Under the pieces are notes generated by a model. It saw only the letters and a program-made list of their open reading frames with translations. It was not told the origin of the DNA and did not search any database. 64,000 bases of DNA. Origin: Cynocephalus volans. Taxonomy: Eukaryota; Chordata; Mammalia; Dermoptera; Cynocephalidae. The position numbers were made by a program, and so were the translations under genes. Each line of letters starts with the position of its first letter. The first letter of the stretch is position 1. Location: the NCBI RefSeq assembly GCF_027409185.1, contig NC_084466.1:70786501-70850500 (forward strand), read 5' to 3'. Positions 1 through 9,599 of this stretch are shown here, piece after piece.

Positions 1-1734
1 GTTGGGCCTGGTAATGAGTTAACCTTGCATCTGAAATCCATTTTCCTGGTGGGGTTTTTAGTATAGTCTCTACCCCATGAGAGGTAACAATATTTAGGGG
101 CTGGCCCAAGGTTAACTTATTAGTTTCTTTTACTAGGAGTGCAGTTGCAGCTGTAGCTCGTAAGTATGTGGGCCAGCCGGTGGCCACTGGGGTCCAGCTT
201 GCATAAGCCACTGGACAAGTGGCTTATGACAAGTAAGCCACTGGTCGTTTCCATGGCCCTAGATCTTGGGTTAGCACCCCCTTTGCGATGGCCTTGTTTT
301 CGGCCACAAATAAGGTAAAAGGCTTTTCTAGATTGGGCAGTGCCAGGGCTGGGGCCTGTGTAAGAGCAGCCTTTATGTTTTTGAATACCAATTGGAGTCT
401 CTCAGTCCAAGTAATTTGATTCCCTGGTCCCTTAGTAGCCTCACAGAGGGGCTGGGCCATTTCAGCAAAGTTGAGAATCCATAAGCGACAGTATCCTGCG
501 GCTCCTGGGAATTCTCGAATTTGCCTTTTAGTCTTTGGCTCTGGTATATTTAGGATGGCTGTTATGCGGTCAGGGGACAATTTCCTTTCCCTGCACTTAA
601 GATATATCCCAAATATGTCACCATCAGGGAGCAAAGTTGGGCCTTTTTAGCGGATACCCGGTATCCTAGGTATTGTAACGTCATTAATAAATCCCCTGTG
701 GCTTGTTTACAAATCTCCAGGGTGGGTGCAGCCAATAGCAAGTCATCGACATATTGTAACAGTGTTATATTTGATCCCCACTTTACCTTGAAATCTTGGA
801 GGTCTCGGCTCAGCGCTCCATCAAACAGCATAGGTGAGTTTTTAAACCCTTGGGGCAGTCTAGTCCATGTTAGTTGACCAGAGTAGCTTCCATCTGGGGC
901 TTCCCATTCGAAGGTGAACAGAGGCTGGCTGATTTTGGCTAGGGGCAGACTGAAGAAGGCATCCTTTAAATCCAACACTGTATAACCCTGATGGAGGGGA
1001 TTAACCAGGCTCAACAACGTATAGGAATTTGGTACAGTTGCATGGATAGTTTCCACCCTCTTATTGACTTCCCGGAGGTCCTGGACAGGCCTGTAGCCAT
1101 TTGTCCCTGGCTTTTGGACCGGTAACAGGGGAGTATTCCAGCTAGACTTGCAAGGCACTAGTATCCCTTCTTGTTTTAATTTATTGATGTGAGTTTCTAT
1201 CCCTTGTCGTGCCTTTAACGGAAGAGAGTATTGTTTTACTCTGATGGGGGTGGCAGTTGCCATGAGCTGGACCACTATTGGAGGTTGGTGCCTTGCTAGC
1301 CCAGGGGGATTAGACTCAGCCCAGACCTGGGGCACAAGTTTCATGTAATAAGCTAGCAGTTCTTGGTGGTTGGAGGTTTTATCCTCCTGCAATTGTTCTG
1401 GCAATAGCCTATATTCTTCGGACAAAGGCAGTGTCACCAAAAGGGTGGCAGGTTGCTCCAAGCTTAGTGGAGCAGCCTGTGACTTCAAAGTGATAGTTGC
1501 TCCCAGTTTGTGGAGTAAATCTCTGCCCAATAAAGGCACTGGGCAGTCAGGCATTAAAATGAACGAATGAGTGACTGTGTTCTTGCCTAAGTCAGTGAGC
1601 GCCCTTCTGTCCATGAACAAAATTTTAGTTTTTCTTGTGGCCCCTTGAATGGCAATGGGGGGCTTATTACTAGGCAATTCTGGTTTATTCAGTACAGAGT
1701 ATGTAGCCCCCGTGTCCACCAGAAATGATACTGG
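1..1734 (-). pseudogene. pol: Broken retroviral protease/reverse transcriptase (pol)
   Basis: A long open stretch on the minus strand (1719-562) has the aspartic protease active site DTGA at 1716-1705, the flap and a GRDLL segment, then the reverse transcriptase fingers and palm. LPQGFKNSP and the catalytic YVDD (753-742) are both present. Near position 600 the frame shifts; the thumb/connection part continues in another frame (634-224). Around 245-200 there is a stop and a short palindromic insertion, then connection/RNase H-like sequence continues to the window edge. The protease N-terminus appears lost at the junction with gag. In an intact virus this region encodes the Gag-Pol enzymes that process polyprotein and copy RNA to DNA. 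Family assignment is firm; activity is excluded by the breaks. Confidence 0.92.
202..228. repeat. Perfect 11-bp inverted repeat in the pol relic
   Basis: The arms cataagccact (202-212) and agtggcttatg (218-228) are exact reverse complements around a 5-bp spacer. A third related copy, agtaagccact, follows at 232-242. The structure sits where the connection domain should read through smoothly and adds sequence with a stop codon, so it looks like a local template-switch duplication rather than a viral element. Confidence 0.85.
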
Positions 1735-3135
1735 TTTTCCTTATAGTAGGCACATTGGTCTTTATCCAACGGTGGGAGTTTTTTCGCCCCCGTGTTGACT
1801 GCTCCTTTAGGAGCCTGAGGTTTCTTGGGTTGGCCTTGTGTGGCCAGCAGAAACTTAGTTAGTCTTTTAAGCTGCTTATCTTCAGGTAGGTCGCGATTTG
1901 CGAAAACCTTTTGGGCTATTTCTACCAACTCTGAAAGAACCTTGCCCTCAAATCCCTCTAATATTTGCAACTTCCGTTTTATATCGGGTGCAGACTGAGC
2001 TACAAAGGCCAAATTAATTGCTCTTCGATTTTCAGGTGCTTCTGGGTCTATGGGTGTATAGATCCGGTATACCTCTAGGAGGCGCTCTAAGAATGCATCT
2101 GGAGATTGGGCGGGCTGTTGGGTTACTTCCTAACCTTAGATAGGTTTGAGTGATTTCGGGCTGCAGCTCGAACCCCTCGTAACAGGACCTGGCGAAACCG
2201 ATCGAGAGCCTCCTTACCTCTATTACTATTTGGGTCCCAATCGGGGTGGCGGGTGGGAAAACAGCAGCCAATCGCTCAGGGTCATCTGTGGGGAGACCAC
2301 TGGGGCCCAGGACAGCCCATTGGGCCTCTCGGTGGACTCATTCACGTTCCTCAGAAGTGAACAGAGTCTGTAACAATTGTTGGCATCATCCCAGGTGGGC
2401 TGGTGAGTATAAAAGACAGACTCAAGCAGAGAAATGAGACCGTGTGGATCGGCAGAAAAAGAAGGGTTCTGGTTTTTCCAGTTGTAAAGATCACTGGTGG
2501 TAAAGGGAGCATATACCATAAAAGGGCCATTTGCCCCTGTGGCCTTATGCAAGGGGAAGAGTCCATGAGGGGAAGCAGTTGAGGAAGGTGAAGAAGGAGA
2601 AGCAGAGGAAGGAGGGGACACTGGTGGGGCGGGACTCTGGAGACGATAAGAGGCCCCAGAGCGGGTGTGTGTGGGAGAGAGAAGTGGGTCAGACACTTGG
2701 GTGGGGTCCTCTGCGTAAGGTGGAAGGGGGCAGATCAGGTCCAGCTCCTGTGGAGAGATTGATAAAACTTGCTTAGGGGCAGAATCAGGGCGCGGCTTTG
2801 TCAGGAGAATGGCGGCGGTTTCTCGGCGGCGAGCATTTTTCTTTAACCCTGGAAAACATCTTTTTAACCAAGGAGGAGGGTAAGACGGAATTTCAATCCA
2901 AATGAGAATATAAGGTATCTGATCAGGGTGTCTGGGTTTTCCGAAGATGACCCGTCTGACAGCCTGAGCTAATGGGGGGCTAAGAGAGCCCTCTGATGGC
3001 CAGCGACATTTCACAAAGGACTCGCAAGACTTCGGGGTCCACGGAGGCCCCAAAGTCTGCAGCCTTCTCTTGGAAGGTGTTAAAGTTCATAAGAAAACAT
3101 TGGAAGACAGTTGGTCTGGAGGATCCTTGTCCCAT
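1735..3135 (-). pseudogene. gag: Broken retroviral gag
   Basis: The ATG at 3135-3133 opens with MGQ, the usual N-myristoylation start of gammaretroviral matrix. By position 3053 matrix continues in a different frame, then a proline/serine-rich p12-like linker and capsid with SDLYNWK and THQPTWDD. The frame breaks again in capsid (about 2370-2260) and there is an in-frame stop near 2130. The major homology region (SPDAFLERLLEVYR, about 2110-2060) and C-terminal capsid (2012 onward) are in yet another frame. The nucleocapsid zinc knuckle is reduced to its first part, with the second cysteine replaced by tyrosine (CAYYKE), and the sequence then joins protease directly. Gag normally assembles the particle; this copy is a fossil. 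Confidence 0.9.
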
Positions 3136-3165
3136 GATGGCCTATGGAGCGGAAATGGCCAAGCT

Positions 3166-3269
3166 ACACTTATAACAGACAACACAAAACGACACTTATA
3201 ACAGACAACACGAAATGACACTTATAACAGACAACACAAAACGACACTTATAACAGATAACACAAAACG
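3166..3269. repeat. Four tandem 26-bp repeats in the proviral leader
   Basis: Units start at 3166, 3192, 3218 and 3244 and share the core acacttataacagacaaca, with one to three substitutions between copies. They lie just upstream (minus-strand sense) of the gag ATG at 3135, within the untranslated leader where packaging signals normally lie. Confidence 0.93.
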
Positions 3270-3599
3270 GAACTAGACGAACAAAAGGACTTAAACACAG
3301 ACCGAAACTAACAAGTGATACGCATATAATAAAAGATTTTAAAATCAAAATGAAAGTCCCAACGACCTAAAAAAGGTCCCAACGGATCAGAACAACGTCT
3401 CGTTTGATCCAGGGAAAGAAGCTTCTACATCTGCGTCCAGCTGAGCCTTTTTCCCAACCAAGGAGTCGATTCACCAAATTCAATGGCGCCTGCCGTGGGG
3501 TTTGTCTCTCTGGGGCTGAAGAACGTCTTTTCTGGAATTCCCCCCTAGAGATCCAAAAAGTCCCAGGGCCAAAAGAATGGTTCTCTAGAGGCTTAAGGG

Positions 3600-3617
3600 A
3601 TCCCGGATGAGCCCCCA
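3600..3617 (-). other. Primer binding site, tRNA-Pro type
   Basis: On the minus strand the 18 bases read TGGGGGCTCATCCGGGAT, two bases after the LTR end. This differs by one base from the usual complement of the tRNA-Pro 3' end (CTCGTCC). Proline priming is typical of many gammaretroviruses and class I ERVs. The mismatch may be post-insertion mutation. Confidence 0.9.
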
Positions 3618-3619
3618 AA

Positions 3620-4032
3620 TGTTATGGCCAACGTCCGATGGGTAAAAGAAATTTGCCCACGAGAACCAGGTGATAGGAAAAGGAAAAGAGTTTATTTCTG
3701 GCAGCCAGGGCTACGCAGGCCAATCGAAGTGCGCAGCCCCGAGTTGAACCCTCTCGCAGCTTTTATTTTTAGCTAGGCGGGCATTTTTCGCACCTGACAC
3801 AATCTAGCCAATGCAAGCAAGCCAGCGATACATAAGCTAATTTTGTGGGTAGCCTGTAGCCCCTCCCCACCCTGGATTCCCCATAGGGACTTTCCAGGCT
3901 AAAATGGCAGAGCCGCCTAAAATGGCGTTGGCCATGCTACTCTGTTTATTCCCTCATTTATTTTAGCAAGTGACTTGTACAGAAGCAGAATGCATATGTT
4001 AAGGTCAGTAGGGGTTGGGGCATCCCTTAACA
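3620..4032 (-). repeat. 5' LTR of the provirus (413 bp)
   Basis: On the plus strand it begins tgttatgg (3620) and ends ccttaaca (4032), so the minus-strand LTR starts TGTTAAGG and ends CCATAACA: near-perfect inverted termini with the TG...CA ends. A polyadenylation signal AATAAA (3696-3691, minus strand) lies about 75 bp before the LTR end, and an A/T-rich TATA-like stretch lies near 3770-3758. The primer binding site follows directly. The target-site duplication cannot be tested because the 3' LTR is outside the window. Confidence 0.88.
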
Positions 4033-5950
4033 CTGTGACCTTTCCAACCATTAGTTTCCTTACTAAACAGCAAGATAGTATGATTGATCCCTCAGCCTGT
4101 CCTGGAGAACTATGAAGTGGCTTTCTTACCCACAGTGTTTGCCTGCCTTTACTTCAGCAAGCCAATGACCACCGATCAGTGGTTGTTGAAAGGGGGATCT
4201 TAAAAATGGTCATGAGATTATTTGTGAGGTAATTCACCTCAAGGGTTCAACTTTTCACTTTAAGGCAGAATGGTACAGGACTGGAGAATGTTCCCAGATT
4301 GTTAGGGTCAGAAGCTGCTTTAACAGATAATATGCCAAGAGGAAACTTAACTCCCCAAAAGTATTGCTAAAGAAAGAGAAGTATTATACTAGAAGAAAAC
4401 ATAAAAATATAACATTACCTGTTAAAGAGTAGTGGAATTGTGAGGGGTCATTTTGTCTCAGTTTTCTTAATGTTATCATTGTCTTTTTAGAATTAAAAAT
4501 ACATCTACCAAAAAGAAAATGCTTGTACTTTTAATAGATGAATGTATTGTTGAAACTCACCACCTCTCTAATCCTAGCAACTAGGGAGACTATCCCAGGA
4601 ATGCTTTGGCAGTTAAAAACAAATCAGCTTGGCAGTGATCATTTCCCTGGACACCCGCCCACACAGCCCACATGCATTTCTCTTGACCACTGCGGACATT
4701 CCAGACTCTCTCCTTCCCAGCGTCCACCTCTTCTTCTCATATTTCCATGGGCCCTTCATCCTGCACAACACGTGGTGTCTTATTCAGGCACCAATCTGAG
4801 TTCAAGGATAGGGTGCCTCACACTAGGAGGGTCCCCTTTTCTGTGCTCTCCAAGTTCAGCAGGGTTTTCTTTAGCCTGTGACAGTCAGAAAGTCTCGTTC
4901 TCTTTACCTTTCCACCTTTTTCAAAGTTCTGCTCATCAAGGATCTCCTTCAGTGCAACAACTAAGCATGTTTAATTCTTTGCCCCATCTGGTATAGTTCT
5001 TAAGTGTTATAGGAACTCAACTTGGTTTTTGCTTTTTTTCTGAGTTTGCTGGAAATTTCCTATAACCAAATCTCTGTAGAGTAGAAATTATCCAGAAAAA
5101 TCTCTGGGAGCCCATTCAGAATGGTTTGCTTCCATAGCTAGCAAGGCCTTTTTATGGCCTAACTCTATGGAGCACTCACAACCACGTGCCCCAAGGAAAG
5201 CACATGCTTTTGCATTACTCAGCATCATGACAGCTGTAAGAAAATGACATATTGGTAGTAATGGTGCTAAGTCAGCACTTGTTGAGATTTCATGACCCCT
5301 TTTGGTTGCCTGTAGCAAGACTTAGTTGTTTAATGTCAGCCAATTACTAGAAGGTGGCTCTTTTACCACCAGTCCCAGGTTCTACCATGGAGTGGCTTTA
5401 ATCCCCGTGTGGATTAATTTAGATAATTGAAGTTTTACCCCTAAGAGCACCAAAACAAAAATATTATTTAAACTGTTCTCTAAGGAATTTTTATGTATTT
5501 ATCCTTCTTTGCATTTAAAATAGAGTAAACTGCATATAATTTAACATTTCTGAATGAACATTACTATAAGATGTGATGCCCATGGCTGGGGAAACATACA
5601 GCACTGTCCGGTTTTGTCTCAGTTATTCCAGGCCCACACTCTGGAATTCTTAGGCTATATTTTCAGTATTTGGTTTTCTTCACTGCCAGGGTGTCAGCCT
5701 ACTCACTGTTACCAATGTGCCTGTCTGAGTAGTTTTCAGCTACTTCTATTCTGATGTAGGCTTGGGAATGAGATGTGTGAGATCATAAAACCACATGTAA
5801 AATAAGAGTCTACAGACCTAGAGGGAGGAATGCGTGGTAAGCTGGCACATTATTAATATACATGAGCTTTGAGTATCATCCAGAAGAAGTGAGGGAAGCC
5901 AGAGAGAAAATAAAATGACTCACTGGACTTGATTCTTGAGTCTCTTTTGT
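4033..5950. other. Intergenic sequence, not assigned
   Basis: I recognise no gene or repeat family here. Open frames at 4538-4996 (plus) and 5088-5318 (minus) have no motif or composition that supports coding. The stretch could contain old, strongly diverged LTR or DNA-transposon sequence. Confidence 0.5.
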
Positions 5951-5979
5951 GCAGCCAAGTTACAAAAACATAAGATCGT

Positions 5980-6560
5980 GTTGTTCTTTAGTTGAGATAT
6001 ATTTTATATACAATAAAATGCATAGATCTTCAGTGTATGGTTTAATAAGTTTTGACAAATGTAGCTTTGTAACCATTACCCAAAGCAAGACACAGAGCAT
6101 TTCCATCACTCCTGGAAGTTGCCTTGTGCTCTTTCAAGCCAAGGTTCCCCCCCACACACACCCAGAGGCAACAAGTTGTTCTGGTTTCTATTGCTATAAA
6201 TTCATTTGCTTGCCCTTGAGCTTTACATAAATTGAATAATACAGTATGTACTCTCCTGTGTCTGGCTTCTTTTGTTCAACATAATGTTCTGCAGGTTCAG
6301 GTTGTGTGTATTAGTGGTTCGTTTTTTTTTTTTTATTGCTGAGTAGGGGTCCATCATACAAATATAGCACAATTTGTTTATCCATTCTTCTGCTGATGAA
6401 ATTTGGGCTGTTTCTAGCCTGGAGCTATTATGAATAATGCCCTATGAATATTTAAGTACAAATCTTTTTGTGGAAATACGTTTTTATTTCTCTTGGGTAA
6501 ATACCTAAGAGTGGAATTTTTTTTTCAATAGGTCAAATTGTACTACTTATTTTATAATAC
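5980..6560 (-). mobile_element. Old L1 3' fragment, antisense
   Basis: The plus strand reads as the reverse complement of a mammalian L1M-type 3' end. It has the ttgataagttttgaca-like segment, the tctggcttcttttgttcaacataatg segment, a trttattgctgagtag-like match and tttatccattcttctg, all familiar antisense L1 ORF2/3'UTR landmarks. Many substitutions mark it as ancient. Confidence 0.75.
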
Positions 6561-6654
6561 TCTTATGTACAAAATCATTTCTTAAATGCTACTTATATTG
6601 GCTTTTAATTTTTAGAATTAACCTGTAGACAAAGCAAGCGAAATGTAACCATAG

Positions 6655-7420
6655 TTACAGAAGAGAGTTAAGAAAGGAGAAAAGAGCATGGTAGTAAGAG
6701 GAACAGCACGTGCAAACGCCCTGAGGAGGAAAACTCTTGCTGTATTTGAGGACCTTGGAGAAGGCCCCGTGGCTGGCGCATGATGTTTGAAGAGAACAGT
6801 GGTCGGAGGTGAAGATGGATGGACTCAGATTATGAGGGGCCTCGCAGGCCACATGCAGCATGCTAGATTTATCCTACATGCATCCAGTGAACGGTCTAGG
6901 AAGCAGAGTGATACGGCCCAGTATTTTCTGAGGAGGGGATGAACGTGTGAAGGGAAAGCAAAGAAAGATCCTTCAGTAAAGCTTCGGAGAGACGGGCGTG
7001 CCTCAGGCTGGAGATGGAGAGACGGGCAGATTGAAACATATTTTGCAAGTAGAATTTGAGCTCATGGCATCTCCCAAAACAAATGAATTTCTTTTTTCTT
7101 TCCTGGTGACTGGCCAATACGGGATAGAACCCTGGACCTCGGTGTTATCAGCACCACGCTCTGACCAACTGAGCTAACCAGCCCCCACAAATGAATTTCT
7201 ATCTAAAAGCAAACAAACAAAAAACAGTAAAAAATTCAAATTCAATGCCAAGTACTACTTTTGAAATCTTAATTTATAATTTTTTTTGGTGTGAGTCTGA
7301 TGATTTTCTGTGAGTCATTAAGAGGGATTGCCAGGACAGCTGAAAGAAATGACGCTAAGGAGAAGAAGTAAATAAAAAACAAAGGATGAGACAGAAGAGA
7401 TTTGATTTCAAGTGTCAGGA
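6655..7420 (-). mobile_element. L2-like ancient repeat, minus orientation
   Basis: Plus-strand segments such as ggaacagcacgtgcaaacgccctgagg and gaggggcctcgcaggccacatg (about 6700-6850) look like the reverse complement of a common ancient mammalian repeat that I associate with L2 3' regions. The family name is less sure than the repeat nature. A SINE interrupts it at 7093-7186. Confidence 0.5.
7093..7186 (-). mobile_element. tRNA-Ile-derived SINE monomer
   Basis: The minus strand reads GGCTGGTTAGCTCAGTTGGT, then an anticodon-arm-like TGCTGATAACACC and a B box GGGTTCTATCCC, matching the layout of tRNA-Ile. Identical 14-bp direct repeats acaaatgaatttct flank it at 7079-7092 and 7187-7200, a typical L1-mediated target-site duplication. 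Confidence 0.93.
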
Positions 7421-7814
7421 GGTCATCCTAAAACAGAGAAGGGAATATCGATGAACGACATCTAATGCAGCCACTGTCACAGCTTTATAGAAGGACGGGC
7501 TCGGAGACCTTCTTCTCTTGGCTTCATATTTGCCTCCTTGATGAAACACGGAAACACTCAAGCCCTTTACAGCACAGTGGTGCAGAGACGTTACTGCCCC
7601 CGAAATATACTGGATAACATAAACTCACGCTTATGACTTTAAACACATTTAATAACTTTAAAACACATTTATTTTACTGGACTCATCCAGTTTGAGATCT
7701 AGCTAGTGGCAGTGCCAAGGGATAGTTTAGGGAGGCTTAAGTCACCCCCAAAATCTCCATCAGTCCCACCATCAAAGCTCCCAAATAAATACACAATCTA
7801 AAAAATAAGGTTCG

Positions 7815-8154
7815 GAGAATTATATTAAGTGAAACAAGTCAGGAACAGAAAGAGAAATACCACATGTTCTCACTTATTGGAGGGAGCTAAAAATTAATAT
7901 ATAAATTCACACACACACACACAAACCGGGGGGGGGGGGGGAAGAAGATATAACAACCACAATTATTTGAAGTTGATACAACAAGCAAACAGAAAGGACA
8001 TTGTTGGGGGGGAGGGGGAGAGGGAGAAGGGAGGGAGGTTTTGGTGATGGGGAGCAATAATCAGCTACAATGTATATCAACAAAATAAAATAAAATAAAA
8101 TAAAATAAAATAAAATAAAATAAAATAAAATAAAATAAATAAATAAATAAAATA
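7815..8154 (+). mobile_element. Young L1 3' end, 5'-truncated (340 bp)
   Basis: It starts in the last codons of ORF2 (gaattatattaagtgaaaca), then a 3'UTR with a CA run, a G-rich purine tract (about 7928-8035) and an A-rich tail built of TAAAA repeats. The 14-bp direct repeats aaaaataaggttcg flank it at 7801-7814 and 8155-8168. The 3'UTR is nearly identical to those of the L1 copies ending near 30060 and 50800. Confidence 0.93.
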
Positions 8155-8195
8155 AAAAATAAGGTTCGCTGCAAATGAAGCTGCCAACCCCACTG

Positions 8196-8584
8196 AATTA
8201 GCTTGCTGGGCTTGTCATAACAAAGTACTGCAAGCTGGGTGGCTTAAAACAATAGAAATTTGTTCTCTCCGAAGGCTGAGGGAGCACCCGTTCCACACCT
8301 GCCCCAGCTGGTGGCCGTCGGCGGTGCTCGGCGTTTGTGGGCTCGTAGATGCGTCACTCCAGTCTCTGCCTCCTTCTTCACGGGGCCTACTCTTCTGCGT
8401 CTCTCAATTTTCTCTTTTTTTGTCCCTTACAAGCACATCTGCATTGGACTTAGGGTGCATGTTAAGTCCAGAACGATCTCATCTCAAGATCCTTAATTTT
8501 ATCTGCAAAGACCCTCTTTCCAAAGAAGGTACTGGAGGTCAGGAATTAGACATACCTTTTTGGAGTCACCATTCAACCCACTAT
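8196..8584 (-). repeat. MaLR (MLT1-like) LTR, antisense
   Basis: The plus strand carries segments typical of a reverse-complemented MLT1/MST-type LTR: cataacaaagtactgcaagc, gggtggcttaaaacaatag, a tctgcctccttcttcacggg segment, atctgcaaagaccctctttc and a terminal attcaacccacta. No clear 5-bp target duplication was found, so the exact ends are approximate. Confidence 0.8.
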
Positions 8585-8818
8585 GCCCACTTTCCAATCA
8601 GATTGCTGCCCGCACGCCTCTCCTGTAGGAATTCTGGGGAAGCTCTGAATCTGTCCTCCCAATTCCCACTTACAGTTCACCACAAACAATAAAAATAACT
8701 ACCAACTACTGATTATTTACCAAGTGACAGGCACCGTACATGGATATCCACATACAAAAATAGCATTTGTATTTTAAATTGATCATTGTTATTAAAGTCA
8801 CACTTGTATATAACTTTT

Positions 8819-8880
8819 TTTTAGGTTTTTCTTTTTTTATTGGTTATGAATATTCATGAGATACAAAGCTGATTGTCACC
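8819..8880 (-). mobile_element. 62-bp L1 3'-end insertion
   Basis: A short segment with a T-rich left end (poly-A on the minus strand) and an L1-like terminal sequence including gaatattcatgagatacaaa. It is flanked by 16-bp direct repeats cttgtatataactttt (8803-8818) and cttgtacataactttt (8881-8896) that differ at one base. This looks like a very short, 5'-truncated L1 insertion. Confidence 0.65.
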
Positions 8881-9299
8881 CTTGTACATAACTTTTAAAA
8901 AGCTAATAGTACTACATGACCTCTAATAGGATAGCAGTCGCCTGCCTCACCCTTCCCAACTCCCATCCTGTTCTCCAGAGGAGACTTCTTCAATTCATTT
9001 AACTGTTTCTTCTAATATTTACATCCAAAATTATGAATAATATCCTTATGCTGCTATTCTCGATTTTTCTATCTTAGATAGTGTTTATTGTCTTCATATT
9101 ATGAAAGATGAAAATTTAGCTTCATCCTCTTCATTTCTTTCCCCCATCCTCCCAATATAGGTATATGACAGTTTTGTTTACTGCTGAACCACGTAGAGTA
9201 CTATGATTGTGATGTTTCTTGTTGTGCAAATTTTGTTTTTTCTGTAGTTAATAATTGCCATAACTATAGATCTGTTCTTTCCTTCTGTAAGTTCAACAT

Positions 9300-9590
9300 A
9301 TTATTATGATCTTTCTTTTTTTTCTTCCTTTCTTTCCTTTCTCTCTCCCTTCCTCTCTCTCTCTTTGCTCCCACTTATGAGTGAGAACATGTGGTATTTC
9401 TTTCTGTGCTTTGCTTATTTCACTCAACATAATTTTCTTCAAGCTCATCCATGTTGTTGCACATGGCAGAATTTCATTCATTTTTATGGCTGAGTAGTAT
9501 TCCTTCATGTTTATATACCACATTTTCCTTATCCAGTAGTCCACCGATGGACATTTAGGTTGGTTCCATATCTTGCCTCTCACCCTTGCT
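9300..9590 (-). mobile_element. L1 ORF2 C-terminal fragment, antisense
   Basis: The minus-strand frame reads MWYINMKEYYSAIKMNEI and KIMLSEISKAQKE, standard L1 ORF2 C-terminal motifs, and ends in a CT-rich (minus-strand purine) region. It joins abruptly to an older plus-strand L1 at about 9590. Confidence 0.85.
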
Positions 9591-9599
9591 AAAAACATT

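Larger units (their letters stand above)
1..4032 (-). mobile_element. Gammaretrovirus-like endogenous provirus, 5' half
   Basis: In minus-strand order the stretch holds an LTR (4032-3620), a tRNA-Pro-type primer binding site (3617-3600), a leader, gag from an ATG at 3135, then protease and reverse transcriptase running off the left edge. No env or 3' LTR is in the window. The class I (gammaretrovirus-like) assignment rests on the matrix start MGQ, the capsid major homology region, a single-knuckle nucleocapsid remnant, DTGA protease and YVDD reverse transcriptase. At least three reading-frame breaks in gag, one in pol and a gag/protease junction deletion show that this copy cannot make functional polyproteins. 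It lies about 23 kb downstream of the COG6 stop, in the same orientation as that gene. Confidence 0.93.

Noticed and set aside
3367..3618. 83-codon minus-strand frame and its plus-strand shadow in the proviral leader
   Set aside because: It covers the primer binding site and untranslated leader, upstream of the gag ATG.
4538..4996. 152-codon plus-strand frame in unassigned sequence
   Set aside because: No recognisable domain, no splice or promoter context, and composition like its surroundings.
7093..7186. Possible functional tRNA-Ile gene
   Set aside because: Arms are imperfect, and a target duplication shows a retroposed SINE.
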